Assembly: GCF_003581645.1 (NCBI RefSeq)
Contig: NZ_QXFK01000018.1
Coordinates: 62,001 to 126,000, forward strand
DNA from: Pelagerythrobacter aerophilus
GTDB lineage: Bacteria; Pseudomonadota; Alphaproteobacteria; Sphingomonadales; Sphingomonadaceae
Length of the DNA stretch: 64,000 nucleotides
Reading direction: 5' to 3'
A model generated the notes under the pieces. The model was not told where the DNA came from and did no database searches. It saw nothing but the letters and a program-made list of their open reading frames with translations. Below are positions 46,840-55,867 of this stretch, piece after piece (position 1 is the first letter of the stretch; every line of letters starts with the position of its first letter). A program made the translations under genes and the position numbers.

Positions 46840-47775
46840 ATGACCGTTTCGTTCAAGGACAAGGTTGCCATCGTCACCGGAGCCGGCGGCGGCCTGGGCA
46901 AAGAATACGCGCTCGAGCTTGCCCGGCGCGGGGCGAAAGTCGTGGTCAACGACCTGGGCGGTTCGCGCGACGGCACCGGTTCGTCCGACGCGGCGTCGCA
47001 AGTGGTCGAGGAAATCGAGAAGGCCGGCGGCGAGGCGATCGCCAACGGGGCCTCGGTCACCGAATACGAGCAGATGGAAAAGATGGTCGCCGACGCCAAG
47101 CAGAAATGGGGCGGCGTGCACATCCTGATCAACAACGCCGGCGTGCTGCGCGACAAGACTTTCGCCAAGATGGAGCCGGCCGACTTCGAATTCGTGGTCA
47201 AGGTCCACCTGACCGGCTCCGCCTTCGCCACCAAGGCCTGCTGGGAAACTTTCCGCGAGCAGGCCTACGGCCGCGTGCTGATGACCGCGAGCTCGACCGG
47301 CTTGTTCGGCAACTTCGGCCAGGCGAACTACGGCGCGGCCAAGCTCGGCCTCGCCGGCCTGACCAAGACGCTCCAGCTCGAAGGCGCGAAGTACAACATC
47401 AAGGTCAACACGCTCAGCCCCGTCGCGGGCACGCGCATGACCGAGGATCTCTTCCCCGAAGAGGCGTTCAAGCTGTTCGATCCGGTCAACGTCGTCCCCG
47501 CCGCGCTCTTCCTGGTGAGCGAGGATGCCCCGACCAACGCCATCGTCGGCGCGGGCGCGGGCGGCTTCCACTCGGCCTGGGTCATGATGAACGACGCCGT
47601 CTGGCTGAAGGAAGAAGACCGCACGGTCGAAGGCTTCGCCGCCAATTGGGACAAGATCGGTGCGATGAGCAACCTCCACGCCCCGCAGTCGGGCGCCGAG
47701 CAATCCGCCGCGATCCTCAAGGCGATGCAGGGCGTTCTCGGCAGGGGCGCGGCGCCCTCGTCCGCGCGCGACTGA
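46840..47775 (+). CDS. SDR-family oxidoreductase, hydroxyacyl-CoA type
   Basis: A 311-residue short-chain dehydrogenase. The cofactor motif is VTGAGGGLGKEYALELARRG, NNAG follows in ILINNAGVLRDKTF. The catalytic Ser is in TASSTGLFGNFG and the YxxxK in ANYGAAKLGLAGLT. The extra VVVNDLGGSRDGTGSSDAA segment is characteristic of the 3-hydroxyacyl-CoA dehydrogenase module of peroxisomal multifunctional enzyme type 2. It is therefore likely a fatty-acid beta-oxidation enzyme. A GAGGAGG ribosome site is just upstream. It is a single gene, not clearly in an operon. Confidence 0.9.
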   Translation: MTVSFKDKVAIVTGAGGGLGKEYALELARRGAKVVVNDLGGSRDGTGSSDAASQVVEEIEKAGGEAIANGASVTEYEQMEKMVADAKQKWGGVHILINNAGVLRDKTFAKMEPADFEFVVKVHLTGSAFATKACWETFREQAYGRVLMTASSTGLFGNFGQANYGAAKLGLAGLTKTLQLEGAKYNIKVNTLSPVAGTRMTEDLFPEEAFKLFDPVNVVPAALFLVSEDAPTNAIVGAGAGGFHSAWVMMNDAVWLKEEDRTVEGFAANWDKIGAMSNLHAPQSGAEQSAAILKAMQGVLGRGAAPSSARD

Positions 47776-47783
47776 CTACACGC

Positions 47784-47816
47784 TGTATTGACACAGTAAT
47801 ACACTAGGCATAACTT
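47784..47816 (+). promoter_or_regulatory. Promoter overlapped by an operator-like palindrome
   Basis: TTGACA (47788-47793) and TAACTT (47811-47816) are spaced by 17 bases, the best sigma-70-like promoter seen in the window. The perfect inverted repeat TGTATT-N8-AATACA (47784-47803) covers the -35 element. A GGGGAGGAG ribosome site lies between the promoter and the start at 47839. A dimeric repressor of GntR or similar type is a reasonable guess. Confidence 0.6.
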
Positions 47817-47838
47817 CTCCCCTTCACAGGGGAGGAGT

Positions 47839-48918
47839 ATGCCGATGTACACCGAAGACGATCTGCGGGGTGCGGTTGCCAGCGGTGCGCTGAGCGCCGA
47901 CGCGGCCGAGGCTCTGCGCAATCACGTGCGCGGCATGCGCAGCGCGCCTCAGGGCGACGAAGAGCACTTCCGCCTGCTCAACAGCTTCAACGACATCTTC
48001 GTGACTATAGCGGCGGTTCTGTTGCTCGTTGCGATGGCCGGGATCGGCCAGGCGATCACTCCGGCCCTCGATGGTCCGCCGCCTTTCTCCGGCGTTCTGA
48101 TCGCCGGTGCGGCCTGGATGATGGCCGAGTTCTTCACCCGCAAGCGGCGCATGGCGCTGCCGAGCATCGTGCTGCTGCTCGCTTTCGTTGGCGGGGTGTT
48201 CGAGGCGATGGTCGGCTTCGTGGTTCTGGCTTTCCAAGCGAACGACGCGAACGAATCGCTGATCGCCGCCCTGATCGCAGGCTGCGCATTGATTACCGCC
48301 GGGGCGGCCTGGGTGCACTGGCGCCGGTTCATGGTCCCGATCACGGTCGCCGCGGGTGCGGGAGCGATCGCCGGCACCGTGATCGCTCTCGTCGTGGCGG
48401 TGATCGGCCCCGACAATGTCGAGCCCGAAACCGCCCTGATGCCGCTGGTCTTCGCCGCCGGCCTTGCCATCTTCCTGTTCGCCATGCGGTGGGACGCGAG
48501 CGACCGTGAGCGGCAGACCCGCCGCAGCGACGTGGCCTTCTGGCTCCACCTGCTCGCCGCCCCGATGATCGCGCATCCGCTGTTCTACTGGATCGGCGTG
48601 ACCGAGGGGGTAAACATCGGCGCCGCGGCAGCGATTGCAGTGCTCGTCGTCTACGTCGCGATGGGTATCGTGGCACTCGCGGTCGACAGGCGCGCGCTGC
48701 TCGTATCCGCCCTGGCCTATGTGCTGGTGACGCTGACCTGGCTGTTCGACCGCTTCGGCGCGGTGGAGCTCAACGTGGCGCTCACGGCGCTCGTGATCGG
48801 ATCGGCGCTGCTCACGCTCTCGGCGTTCTGGACACCGATCCGCAATGCGGTGGTCGACTGGCTGCCGGGCGCGCTCCAGGCGCGCCTGCCGGTGGCGGGA
48901 GCGGTCGCGCACGCCTGA
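47839..48918 (+). CDS. Polytopic membrane protein, unknown function
   Basis: A 359-residue protein with about nine to ten predicted membrane helices after a hydrophilic N-terminus (about 1-50: YTEDDLRGAVASGALSADAA). That N-terminal part resembles small helical domains that start many membrane sensors of unknown function. The C-terminal WTPIRNAVVDWLPGALQARL is cytosolic or periplasmic. No family was named with confidence. It follows a promoter covered by a palindrome and is probably a single gene under repressor control. Confidence 0.75.
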   Translation: MPMYTEDDLRGAVASGALSADAAEALRNHVRGMRSAPQGDEEHFRLLNSFNDIFVTIAAVLLLVAMAGIGQAITPALDGPPPFSGVLIAGAAWMMAEFFTRKRRMALPSIVLLLAFVGGVFEAMVGFVVLAFQANDANESLIAALIAGCALITAGAAWVHWRRFMVPITVAAGAGAIAGTVIALVVAVIGPDNVEPETALMPLVFAAGLAIFLFAMRWDASDRERQTRRSDVAFWLHLLAAPMIAHPLFYWIGVTEGVNIGAAAAIAVLVVYVAMGIVALAVDRRALLVSALAYVLVTLTWLFDRFGAVELNVALTALVIGSALLTLSAFWTPIRNAVVDWLPGALQARLPVAGAVAHA

Positions 48919-48936
48919 CGAGAGGGCTGGGTTCGC

Positions 48937-49302
48937 CTAGCCCTCCACCGCCTTCACCAGCTTGCGCTCCATTGGCGCGAGCACACCTGGAAGTTCGTGG
49001 CCGCGCTTGAGGACTTGCCCGTGCTCGCCGAACAGGGTCCACATGCCCTGGCGATTGCGGAGCGCAGGGCGCTTTTCGATCCGGGCTTGCGGGCGCTCGG
49101 CAGCGCGGCGGAAGGCAGCGAAAGTGGCGGCGTCGCGGGTGAAGTCCATCGCGTAGTCGCGCCATTCCCCCGCAGCGACCATGCGGCCGTAGAGGTCGAG
49201 AATCCGCTGCAGCTCGTCACGCGCGAACCCGATCTGGCCCGGCACGCGGCCGGGAAAAGGAACGATGGTCGGAGAGTCGCCGAGCCCCGTGCCGGCGCCC
49301 AT
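48937..49302 (-). CDS. DUF2794 family protein
   Basis: A 121-residue soluble protein of the DUF2794 family, common in alphaproteobacteria and of unknown function. The landmarks are FARDELQRILDLYGRMVAAG, EWRDYAMDF and ARIEKRPALRNRQGMWTLFG, then QVLKRGHELPGVL. It overlaps the cysE-type gene by one stop/start base on the same strand, so the two are translated together. The ending converges on the membrane protein gene, with 18 bases between. Confidence 0.9.
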   Translation of the reverse strand: MGAGTGLGDSPTIVPFPGRVPGQIGFARDELQRILDLYGRMVAAGEWRDYAMDFTRDAATFAAFRRAAERPQARIEKRPALRNRQGMWTLFGEHGQVLKRGHELPGVLAPMERKLVKAVEG

Positions 49303-50006
49303 CAGCTATCGGTCCCGTTGCGCCTGACCGGAGCGGGCGAGGCGGCCTTGAGCTCGGCCAGTTCCGTGCGGATCGCGGCAAGCTGCGCCTCGAGCTCCTC
49401 GATCCGCCGCGTGCCGTTGCTCGCGATTTCCTCGCACGGCTCGTCGCAAGGCGTGCCGTAGGGGATGAATTCCTTGAGCCACTCTTCTGCCGGAACGAGC
49501 GTGGAGCGGGCCTTGAGGCCGATCATCGTCGCTCCGTCGGGCACATCGTCTGTGACGACGGCATTGGCGCCGATACGCGCGCGCTCGCCAAGCACGATCG
49601 GGCCGATGACTTGTGCGCCCGAACCGATGATCACGCCGTCGCGCACGGTCGGGTGGCGCTTGCCGCCCTGCCCGTTGGTCGGGTTCGTGCCGCCGAGAGT
49701 GACGCACTGGTAGATCGTCACGTCATCGCCGATCTCGGCGGTCTCGCCGATCACCGTGAAGCCGTGGTCGATGAACAGGTTACGCCCAATCCGGGCGCCC
49801 GGATGGATGTCGATCGCCGTCAGCCAGCGCGACAGGTGATTGACGAAGCGGGCGAGGAAAAAGAGCCGTGCCTGGAACAACCAGTGCGCGAAGCGATGGA
49901 GGCCGACCGCCCAGACGCCGGGATAGAGCAGGATTTCCCAGCGCGAACGCGGCGCGGGGTCGCGGGCGCGGATCGAGTCGAGATAGGCGACGAGATTGTC
50001 CAGCAT
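49302..50006 (-). CDS. cysE: Serine O-acetyltransferase
   Basis: A 234-residue enzyme that makes O-acetylserine for cysteine synthesis. The helical N-terminal part (ILLYPGVWAVGLHRFAHWLF) is followed by left-handed beta-helix repeats with the catalytic region IDIHPGARIGRNLFIDHGFT and TIYQCVTLGGTNPTNGQGGKRHPT. The C-terminus has a paired-cysteine insertion (GTPCDEPCEE) and a coiled tail. It resembles the short EpsC-type rather than the longer CysE. The ATG at 50006 was chosen from the alignment-like start MLDNLVAYLD. Confidence 0.93.
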   Translation of the reverse strand: MLDNLVAYLDSIRARDPAPRSRWEILLYPGVWAVGLHRFAHWLFQARLFFLARFVNHLSRWLTAIDIHPGARIGRNLFIDHGFTVIGETAEIGDDVTIYQCVTLGGTNPTNGQGGKRHPTVRDGVIIGSGAQVIGPIVLGERARIGANAVVTDDVPDGATMIGLKARSTLVPAEEWLKEFIPYGTPCDEPCEEIASNGTRRIEELEAQLAAIRTELAELKAASPAPVRRNGTDS

Positions 50007-50050
50007 CCCTGCATTTGTCCCACTTGTCGCCCGGCCAGGCAAGCCGGGAG

Positions 50051-50677
50051 CTATTTCGCGGGGTCCAAGCCAAGCTTTCCCTGCTCCGGCCCCTGCACCG
50101 CCGCCAGCGCATCGCGCCAGACCGACAGCGTCGCCGCCGCCTTGCGCTCCAGGCTCAGCCGGTCGATCGCTGCAACCAGCCGCTCGACGCCTGCAAAGCT
50201 GCGCTCGGCACGCGGCACGAGGTAGGTAAGCGCACCGTCGCCCAGTGCAAGGCCGCGCCGGGCCGCGTGGCTTTCGATCAGCGCGGCGAGCATCTCGTCG
50301 TCGGGTGCCCCGATCTCGACATGCAGCGCCGCGCCGAGGCGGCTGCGCAAGTCGGGCAGCGCGACCTCCCACCCTTCCGCCTTGCCGACGAGCAGCAGAG
50401 GGCGCCCGCTCTCCTGCGCCCGGTTCCAGCGGTGGAACAGCTCCGTCTCGTCGAGCGTATCGGCATCGTCGACCGCCTCCCCCTTCCCCGCGCCTTCGAA
50501 CCAGCGCGCCAGCAGCGACTTGCCCGAGCGCGAGGGTCCGGTGAGGACGGCGGTGCGGAACGGCCAGCGCTCCGGCTCTTGCAGCGCCTCGGCGACGTGG
50601 CGGTTGGCGGCGCCGAGCACGATCCGCTCGGGATCGTCCTTGCTCCGCGGAGCCAGCGGAAGAGCGATCTGCGACAT
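50051..50677 (-). CDS. hdaA: HdaA: DnaA-related regulator of initiation
   Basis: A 208-residue DnaA-like AAA+ protein lacking the DNA-binding domain, as in HdaA/Hda. The N-terminal SQIALPLAPRSKDDPERIVL is a typical clamp-binding motif (QxxLPL). The P-loop is VLTGPSRSGKSLLARWFEG, and the Walker B-like block is VDDADTLDETELFH. In Caulobacter the homologue stimulates DnaA-ATP hydrolysis after replication begins. Position next to DUF2066 and purM-purN is conserved in alphaproteobacteria. Confidence 0.92.
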   Translation of the reverse strand: MSQIALPLAPRSKDDPERIVLGAANRHVAEALQEPERWPFRTAVLTGPSRSGKSLLARWFEGAGKGEAVDDADTLDETELFHRWNRAQESGRPLLLVGKAEGWEVALPDLRSRLGAALHVEIGAPDDEMLAALIESHAARRGLALGDGALTYLVPRAERSFAGVERLVAAIDRLSLERKAAATLSVWRDALAAVQGPEQGKLGLDPAK

Positions 50678-50691
50678 CGCGCCGGCCGGCC

Positions 50692-51960
50692 CTAGCGGCT
50701 GATGGAGATGACGTTGCCCGACTGGCGCACGGTGAACCCGCGAGCGCGCAGGGCTTCGGCGAGCTGCTCGATGCTGCCTGCGAAACCGACCGACATCACC
50801 GAATGGCCGCCGATGGCGGTGCTCGTCACCGCCGCGCTGCGCACCCCGGGGGCCGCGCGGACGGCGGAGATCGAGGCATCGAACGCTCCGGCGTCGGGTG
50901 TCGCGAACTGAACGAGGTAGCTCGCGACCTGCGCGGCACCAGGCGGCGGTGTGGCGCCATTGGCGGGGGCCAGCCCGTCCGTCAGCGCCGCCTCGCGCGC
51001 GGCCGCCTCCGCCTGATCGCGCGCCTGCGCGGAGCGGCCGAGCTCGATCAGGCGCTGGAGCGCCGAATCGGCTTCGACCGTGCCGAGATCGAGGGTCGGG
51101 TCGGGCCGCAGCTTGCCCTCGGCATAGGCACGTTCGAAGATCGTGTTCATCCGCAGCACCGCCTGGTCGAGCATCGGCTGCAATTGCTCGGGGCCCTCGG
51201 CAGTCATCGTGAAGCTGCCGAGATAGGTGTTGTCGGGACCGTAGCGCGCGGTGAAGCGCCCCTCGATCGGGCCGCCCGGCCACTTGTAGTCGAGATGGGC
51301 AATCGGCACGAGCACGTCGGACGCGCTGAACTGGTCGAGCACGTTGCGCCACCAGGTGCGGCTGCGCCGATTCGCCTGGCCGTATGTGATGAGCAGCGAA
51401 TCGCCGCCCGCGCCCGAGGGGCGCACGTAGTTTATCCGGCTCGACCCGGTCTGGTATTCGGCCCACGCCCGCTGCCAGGGGTTGCGCGCCTCGTAGACCA
51501 TGTAGGTGCCTGCGGAGCGGGTCACCGGGACCAGCAGCATCGGCGCCGAGTTCGGCCCGCGTCCGCTGGCGCCGAGCAGCGCACCGGCGCGGCCGCGATC
51601 GAAGGTGACGCCCAGCCGCGCGACGTAGCGGCGCGGGCCGATGCTCTCGTGCTCGATCACCACCGCGACGACGAGGCCCTGGAGCTGGCCGTCGGGAATA
51701 TCGGGGCCGCCGAGCTTCTCCCACGCCTTGCGCTGCGCCTCGCGCCAGCCTTTCTCGCGCGCATCTTCGGCGTTATCGCCGCGCACGTCGACTTCGATGC
51801 CGCCGACGTCGATATCGCCGCTGCTGGCGATCGGCGCGATACCGCGGTCACCCTCCACCTGCGCCCACAGCGCCGCCCCCGCTGCAAGCAGCGCGAGCGC
51901 GGCGACAGTCGCGATAGTGGCCTTGCGAGGAAGGCGGGGGAGCGAAAGGGGCTGGGCCAT
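50692..51960 (-). CDS. DUF2066 domain protein, exported
   Basis: A 422-residue protein with an N-terminal membrane or signal segment (about 10-34) and a DUF2066 domain (about 45-260), unknown function. Landmarks are RGDNAEDAREKGWREAQRKA and YMVYEARNPWQRAWAEYQTG. The rest is Ala/Gly-rich with a heavy-metal-like C-terminal fold ending VRQSGNVISISR. The ATG at 51960 was chosen since a purine-rich GGGG site lies upstream. It precedes hdaA by 14 bases, so the two are probably one operon, divergent from purM. Confidence 0.8.
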   Translation of the reverse strand: MAQPLSLPRLPRKATIATVAALALLAAGAALWAQVEGDRGIAPIASSGDIDVGGIEVDVRGDNAEDAREKGWREAQRKAWEKLGGPDIPDGQLQGLVVAVVIEHESIGPRRYVARLGVTFDRGRAGALLGASGRGPNSAPMLLVPVTRSAGTYMVYEARNPWQRAWAEYQTGSSRINYVRPSGAGGDSLLITYGQANRRSRTWWRNVLDQFSASDVLVPIAHLDYKWPGGPIEGRFTARYGPDNTYLGSFTMTAEGPEQLQPMLDQAVLRMNTIFERAYAEGKLRPDPTLDLGTVEADSALQRLIELGRSAQARDQAEAAAREAALTDGLAPANGATPPPGAAQVASYLVQFATPDAGAFDASISAVRAAPGVRSAAVTSTAIGGHSVMSVGFAGSIEQLAEALRARGFTVRQSGNVISISR

Positions 51961-52031
51961 CGGGGAAAACTCGCGGCCTTTTGCCGAAACGGGCATGGAA
52001 TTCCAAGCGTGAATGACTAAGGACCGAAACC

Positions 52032-53138
52032 ATGTCCGCAAACAACCCGCCACCCGGGCGCTACACCTACGAACAGGCCGGAGTCTCGATCGACGCCGGC
52101 AACGCATTGGTCAAGGCCATCGGGCCGCTTGTCAAGGCGACCGCGCGCGCCGGGGCCGACGGCGAGATCGGGGGATTCGGCGGGTTCTTCGATCCCAAGG
52201 CAGCCGGTTATTCGGACCCGCTGCTGGTCGCCGCGAACGACGGCGTGGGGACGAAGCTTAAGCTCGCGATCGATCACGACCGGCACGACACCGTCGGCAT
52301 CGATCTCGTCGCGATGTGCGTCAACGATCTGATCGTGCAGGGTGCGGAACCGCTGTTCTTCCTCGACTATTTCGCCACCGGCAAGCTCGAGACGGGCGTC
52401 GCCGAACGCGTGATCGCGGGCATTGCCGAAGGCTGCAAGCAGGCCGGCTGCGCGCTGATCGGGGGCGAGACGGCCGAAATGCCGGGGATGTACGCCGCGG
52501 GCGACTACGACCTCGCGGGCTTCTGCGTCGGCGCCGTGGAGCGCGGCGAGCAGCTTACCGGCGAGCGGGTGCGCCCCGGGCAGGTCCTGCTCGGCCTCGC
52601 CAGTTCGGGCGTCCACTCGAACGGCTATTCGCTCGTCCGCCGGTTGGCCGAGGACATGGGCTGGCGGCTGAACCGCCCCGCCCTGTTCGATCAGGACCGG
52701 CTGTTGATCGAGGCGCTGATCGAGCCCACCCGCATCTACGTGAAGAGCCTGCTGCCCGAGATTCGCGCAGGGCGCATCGCAGCCCTCGCGCACATCACCG
52801 GCGGCGGGTTGCTTGAGAACATCCCGCGCGTCCTGCCCGAAGACGCGCACGCCGTGGTCGATGCCGACGCGTGGGAGCAGCCGCGGCTGATGGCCTTCCT
52901 TCAGGCGCAGGGCAATATCGAGCCGGGCGAGATGGCGCGCACCTTCAACTGCGGCGTCGGCATGGTTCTCGCCGTGGATGAAGGGGAAGCCGAGTCGCTC
53001 ACGCACGACCTCGAACGGGCCGGCGAAACCGTGCTGCGTGTGGGCCGGATCGAGTCCGGCACGCGCGGCTGCACTGTCCGCGGTTCGGCCGGAACCTGGT
53101 CGGCGAAGGAGGACTGGGAAGCCCGCCATGTCTCCTGA
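52032..53138 (+). CDS. purM: Phosphoribosylformylglycinamidine cyclo-ligase
   Basis: A 368-residue purine enzyme forming aminoimidazole ribonucleotide with ATP. The N-terminal [20 protein letters not shown], the [20 protein letters not shown] block and [20 protein letters not shown] are typical of AIRS-family proteins. The C-terminal [12 protein letters not shown] is normal. A GGA site precedes the ATG. It is followed, after a palindrome of about 125 bases, by purN. Confidence 0.97.
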   Translation: MSANNPPPGRYTYEQAGVSIDAGNALVKAIGPLVKATARAGADGEIGGFGGFFDPKAAGYSDPLLVAANDGVGTKLKLAIDHDRHDTVGIDLVAMCVNDLIVQGAEPLFFLDYFATGKLETGVAERVIAGIAEGCKQAGCALIGGETAEMPGMYAAGDYDLAGFCVGAVERGEQLTGERVRPGQVLLGLASSGVHSNGYSLVRRLAEDMGWRLNRPALFDQDRLLIEALIEPTRIYVKSLLPEIRAGRIAALAHITGGGLLENIPRVLPEDAHAVVDADAWEQPRLMAFLQAQGNIEPGEMARTFNCGVGMVLAVDEGEAESLTHDLERAGETVLRVGRIESGTRGCTVRGSAGTWSAKEDWEARHVS

Positions 53139-53140
53139 CC

Positions 53141-53264
53141 CTCTCCCCTCCCGCCTGCGGGAGAGGCCGGGGGCGGGCATCGCGAGGCATTCCCACCCTG
53201 CTGCGACCAGGCGCCGCTACGCGCCACCAGATCTCTCCCCCCTTCCGCCAGCGGGAGGGGCTGC
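53141..53264. repeat. Intergenic palindrome between purM and purN
   Basis: CTCCCGCCTGCGGGAG (about 53148-53163) at the left and a related arm with CCGCCAGCGG near the right end (about 53246-53255) bound a 124-base unit. It shares the CCCTCCCGCnnGCGGGAGGG core with the atpD-atpC element. Its last bases (GGGAGGGG, 53253-53260) form the purN Shine-Dalgarno sequence. Confidence 0.8.
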
Positions 53265-54215
53265 ATGAAGCGCGCCAAGGTCGCGGTGCTTATCTCGGGC
53301 AAAGGCACCAATATGGCCGCCCTGCTTTACGCCAGCCGGCAGGCCGGCGCGGCTTACAATATCGTCCTCGTCGCCAGCAACGATCCCGAGGCCGAGGGGC
53401 TGCGGTTGGCCGAAGCGGAAGGCGTGGAGACGTTTGCGCTGAGCCACCGCGGCATCTCGCGCGCCGATCACGACGCCGCGATGGACTGCGCCGTGCGCGA
53501 GGCTGGCGCGGAATATATAGCGCTTGCCGGCTATATGCGCATCCTCGGCACCGAATTCGTGTCTCGCTGGGAAGGCCGGATGCTCAACGTCCACCCCTCG
53601 CTGCTGCCGAAGTACCCGGGGCTCGACACCCATGCCCGCGCGATCGAGGCAGGCGACGCGCACGCCGGCGCCTCGGTCCATCTCGTCACCGACGATCTCG
53701 ACATGGGCGAAGTTCTCGGCCGGGCGGAAGTCGCGATCCTGCCGGGCGACACGGCGGAGACGCTCGCCGAGCGGGTGAAGCTCGCCGAGCACCAGCTCTA
53801 CCCCCGCGTCCTGTCGGAATATGCCGCGCGGCCGTTCGACCCCACCTGGCTCGTCGCGCGCGTACGCGAACGCGCCATGGCACTGCCGGAGGCAGAGGAA
53901 ACGCTCAGCCACGGCATGCCTTGCTTCGGCATCGTCAAGGGCAAGAAGTTTGCCTGGGTCAGCGTCGACCATCACGGCGACGGGATCACGGCGCTGCTCG
54001 CAAAGATCAGCGGCGCTGACGAACAGGCGCAACTGATCGAGAACGATCCCGCACGCTATTATCGCCCGCCCTATTTCGGCGACGGGTGGATCGGCATTCG
54101 ACTCGATCTCGGCGATACCGACTGGGCCTCGGTCGAGGATTGGTTGTCGAGGAGTTGGCGCGCGGTCGCGCCGAAGCGGCTGACTTCGCTGATGGATGCC
54201 GCGGATCAGTTCTGA
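53265..54215 (+). CDS. purN: PurN fused to a MmcQ/YjbR-like domain
   Basis: A 316-residue two-domain protein. The first 190 or so residues are glycinamide ribonucleotide formyltransferase: KVAVLISGKGTNMAALL, the catalytic MLNVHPSLLPKYPGLDTHARA and VHLVTDDLDMGEV. They are followed by about 120 residues of YjbR/MmcQ type: MALPEAEETLSHGMPCFGIV, KGKKFAWVSVD and YFGDGWIGIRLD. Usual PurN ends near residue 200-220. The fusion suggests the second domain binds nucleic acid or a nucleotide; no function is known. It forms an operon with purM. Confidence 0.93.
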   Translation: MKRAKVAVLISGKGTNMAALLYASRQAGAAYNIVLVASNDPEAEGLRLAEAEGVETFALSHRGISRADHDAAMDCAVREAGAEYIALAGYMRILGTEFVSRWEGRMLNVHPSLLPKYPGLDTHARAIEAGDAHAGASVHLVTDDLDMGEVLGRAEVAILPGDTAETLAERVKLAEHQLYPRVLSEYAARPFDPTWLVARVRERAMALPEAEETLSHGMPCFGIVKGKKFAWVSVDHHGDGITALLAKISGADEQAQLIENDPARYYRPPYFGDGWIGIRLDLGDTDWASVEDWLSRSWRAVAPKRLTSLMDAADQF

Positions 54216-54241
54216 CAGCGTCCCCGCACGGGGTACGCCGG

Positions 54242-54652
54242 TCAGTTCGCTTCGCCGCCCCGCACTGCTTCGGGCATGAGAATCCTGGCGAGCGCCGGCG
54301 AATCCTCACCGTAACTCTGCCAGTGGACGAGCTTGCCGCGCCGGGTCCGGGCACGCCACAATGTGTCGTGTGCAAGCCGTTCCTCGCGAGCGGACGCGTG
54401 CCCTTTGAGCAGGACATCCCCTTCGTGCATGACGATCTTCATGTCGTGCAGCTTGTAGTCGGGCTCGAGGTCGAAGAATCTGCGGGTCGCAGTGGCGACG
54501 TTCTCGCGCCCCTCGATCCATTCGCCACGGCTATCGACGTAGCGGATGCGTTCGTCAAGCAGCGCTTCGATCTGCTCCGCATCGCGCGCGTTCATCGCCG
54601 CGAGGTATCGCCTCACGATCTTGATCGGTTCGGGCGTGGGCCAGTCGAACAT
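54242..54652 (-). CDS. NTF2-like (SnoaL-type) protein
   Basis: A 136-residue protein of the nuclear transport factor 2-like fold. Evidence is the helical start PIKIVRRYLAAMNARDAEQI and the strand-rich remainder (ALLDERIRYVDSRGEWIEG, then VLLKGHASAREERLAHDTLW). Such proteins are enzymes or small-ligand binders; no catalytic residues are obvious here. The ATG at 54652 was preferred to the ATG at 54676, which adds eight residues. It converges on purN. Confidence 0.78.
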   Translation of the reverse strand: MFDWPTPEPIKIVRRYLAAMNARDAEQIEALLDERIRYVDSRGEWIEGRENVATATRRFFDLEPDYKLHDMKIVMHEGDVLLKGHASAREERLAHDTLWRARTRRGKLVHWQSYGEDSPALARILMPEAVRGGEAN

Positions 54653-54798
54653 CGTTACGCTTTCTGCGCCGCCCATTCCCGGACCGGATCCCGTAAGCGC
54701 ATGATTGCGCACGATCCTGCGGCGGCACGGAGGCGAGCATATCACCCGCCCCCGAGTCGCACACAATGTTAATTTTCGTGTACTTCGCCGTCGGGCAA

Positions 54799-55221
54799 TC
54801 AGCCGACGATCTCGTCCTCGTCGAAGAAGAAATCGATCTCGATCTTGGCGTTCTCTTCGCTGTCCGAACCGTGGACCGTGTTGGCCTCGATGCTCTCGGC
54901 ATGGGTCTTGCGGATCGTGCCTTCGGCCGCGTCGGCCGGGTTGGTCGCACCCATCACGTCACGGTTGCGCTTCACGGCGTCGACACCTTCGAGCACCTGC
55001 ACGACCACCGGGCCGCTGGTCATGAACTCGACCAGTTCGCCGAAGAAGGGGCGTTCCTTGTGAACCGCGTAGAAGCCCTCGGCCTGCTCGCGGGTCATGC
55101 GGATGCGCTTGGAGGCGACGACGCGCAGGCCGGCTTCCTCAAGCATCTTGGTGACCGCGCCGGTTAGGTTGCGGCGGGTGGCGTCGGGCTTGATGATCGA
55201 AAACGTGCGGGTGACCGCCAT
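54799..55221 (-). CDS. ndk: Nucleoside diphosphate kinase
   Basis: A 140-residue enzyme balancing nucleoside triphosphate pools. The catalytic His is in [17 protein letters not shown], and the N-terminus [20 protein letters not shown] with the Lys-Pro-Asp is standard. The [20 protein letters not shown] and [14 protein letters not shown] blocks agree. Length matches the family. A single gene. Confidence 0.98.
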   Translation of the reverse strand: MAVTRTFSIIKPDATRRNLTGAVTKMLEEAGLRVVASKRIRMTREQAEGFYAVHKERPFFGELVEFMTSGPVVVQVLEGVDAVKRNRDVMGATNPADAAEGTIRKTHAESIEANTVHGSDSEENAKIEIDFFFDEDEIVG

Positions 55222-55330
55222 CGGTTGTTCCTTCAAAGTCGTGCAAGTGTGCGGGAGAATGCGGCGCGCAACTAGCGCTGCCCCGCCTTGGCTGCAAGCC
55301 CTGCTCTCCTTCGTTTGACGCAATCCCCTC

Positions 55331-55354
55331 GTCCCCGCGAAAGCTGGGATGACG
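55331..55354. repeat. Short intergenic repeat (half unit)
   Basis: GTCCCCGCGAAAGCTGGGATGACG lies between ndk and the lipoprotein gene. It matches one arm of the palindromes at 40443-40515 and 62767-62840, with a few base changes. Confidence 0.6.
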
Positions 55355-55355
55355 A

Positions 55356-55856
55356 TTACCGGAAAGCCTCGCCCACCATCAGTTGCGCCGTCGTCCCGTC
55401 ATCCTTCCGGGTCGAGGTGAAGCTGAAGGTCGCGCCGTCGGGGGCGTCGCCGCCGATCATCTGCATCGTGTCGGTGTTCATATTCAGGCTGATCTCAACG
55501 CCCGCCGCCTCGGCCTGCTTGCGGTAGAAGGCGACCATCTCCTCGGGCGAGGCCTCGGCCTTCATCGTCACGAGCGCGCCGTTCGCGTCCGCCTGCTCGA
55601 ATACGGTGTTGGTCGTGACCTCGGCACCGGGATAGATCGTGAACCCGCGCGGTAGCTCGACCGGCACGTCCGCGCCCGAGCGCATCGTCGCGGTACCGTC
55701 CGCCGTTTCGAGCGTCGCGTTCACCTCGCCGCTCGACTCGTCGACTTTGTAGTGCGCGACCTCGCCGTTCTCGCCTTCGACCGTGCCCGACCCTTCGGAA
55801 CCGCACCCGGCCAGCAGCAGTGCCGCCATGCCTGCCATTGCCAGTCGAACCATCAT
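55356..55856 (-). CDS. Hypothetical lipoprotein
   Basis: A 166-residue predicted lipoprotein with the lipobox LLLAGC (Cys at about 18) followed by a Ser/Gly-rich linker. The central region repeats Gly/Thr-rich strands and contains [20 protein letters not shown] and [20 protein letters not shown], which suggests a mixed alpha/beta fold. No family is recognised. AGGAGAGG before the ATG at 55856 supports the start. It is 11 bases downstream of holC, so they may be co-transcribed. Confidence 0.8.
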   Translation of the reverse strand: MMVRLAMAGMAALLLAGCGSEGSGTVEGENGEVAHYKVDESSGEVNATLETADGTATMRSGADVPVELPRGFTIYPGAEVTTNTVFEQADANGALVTMKAEASPEEMVAFYRKQAEAAGVEISLNMNTDTMQMIGGDAPDGATFSFTSTRKDDGTTAQLMVGEAFR

Positions 55857-55867
55857 CGTCCTCTCCT

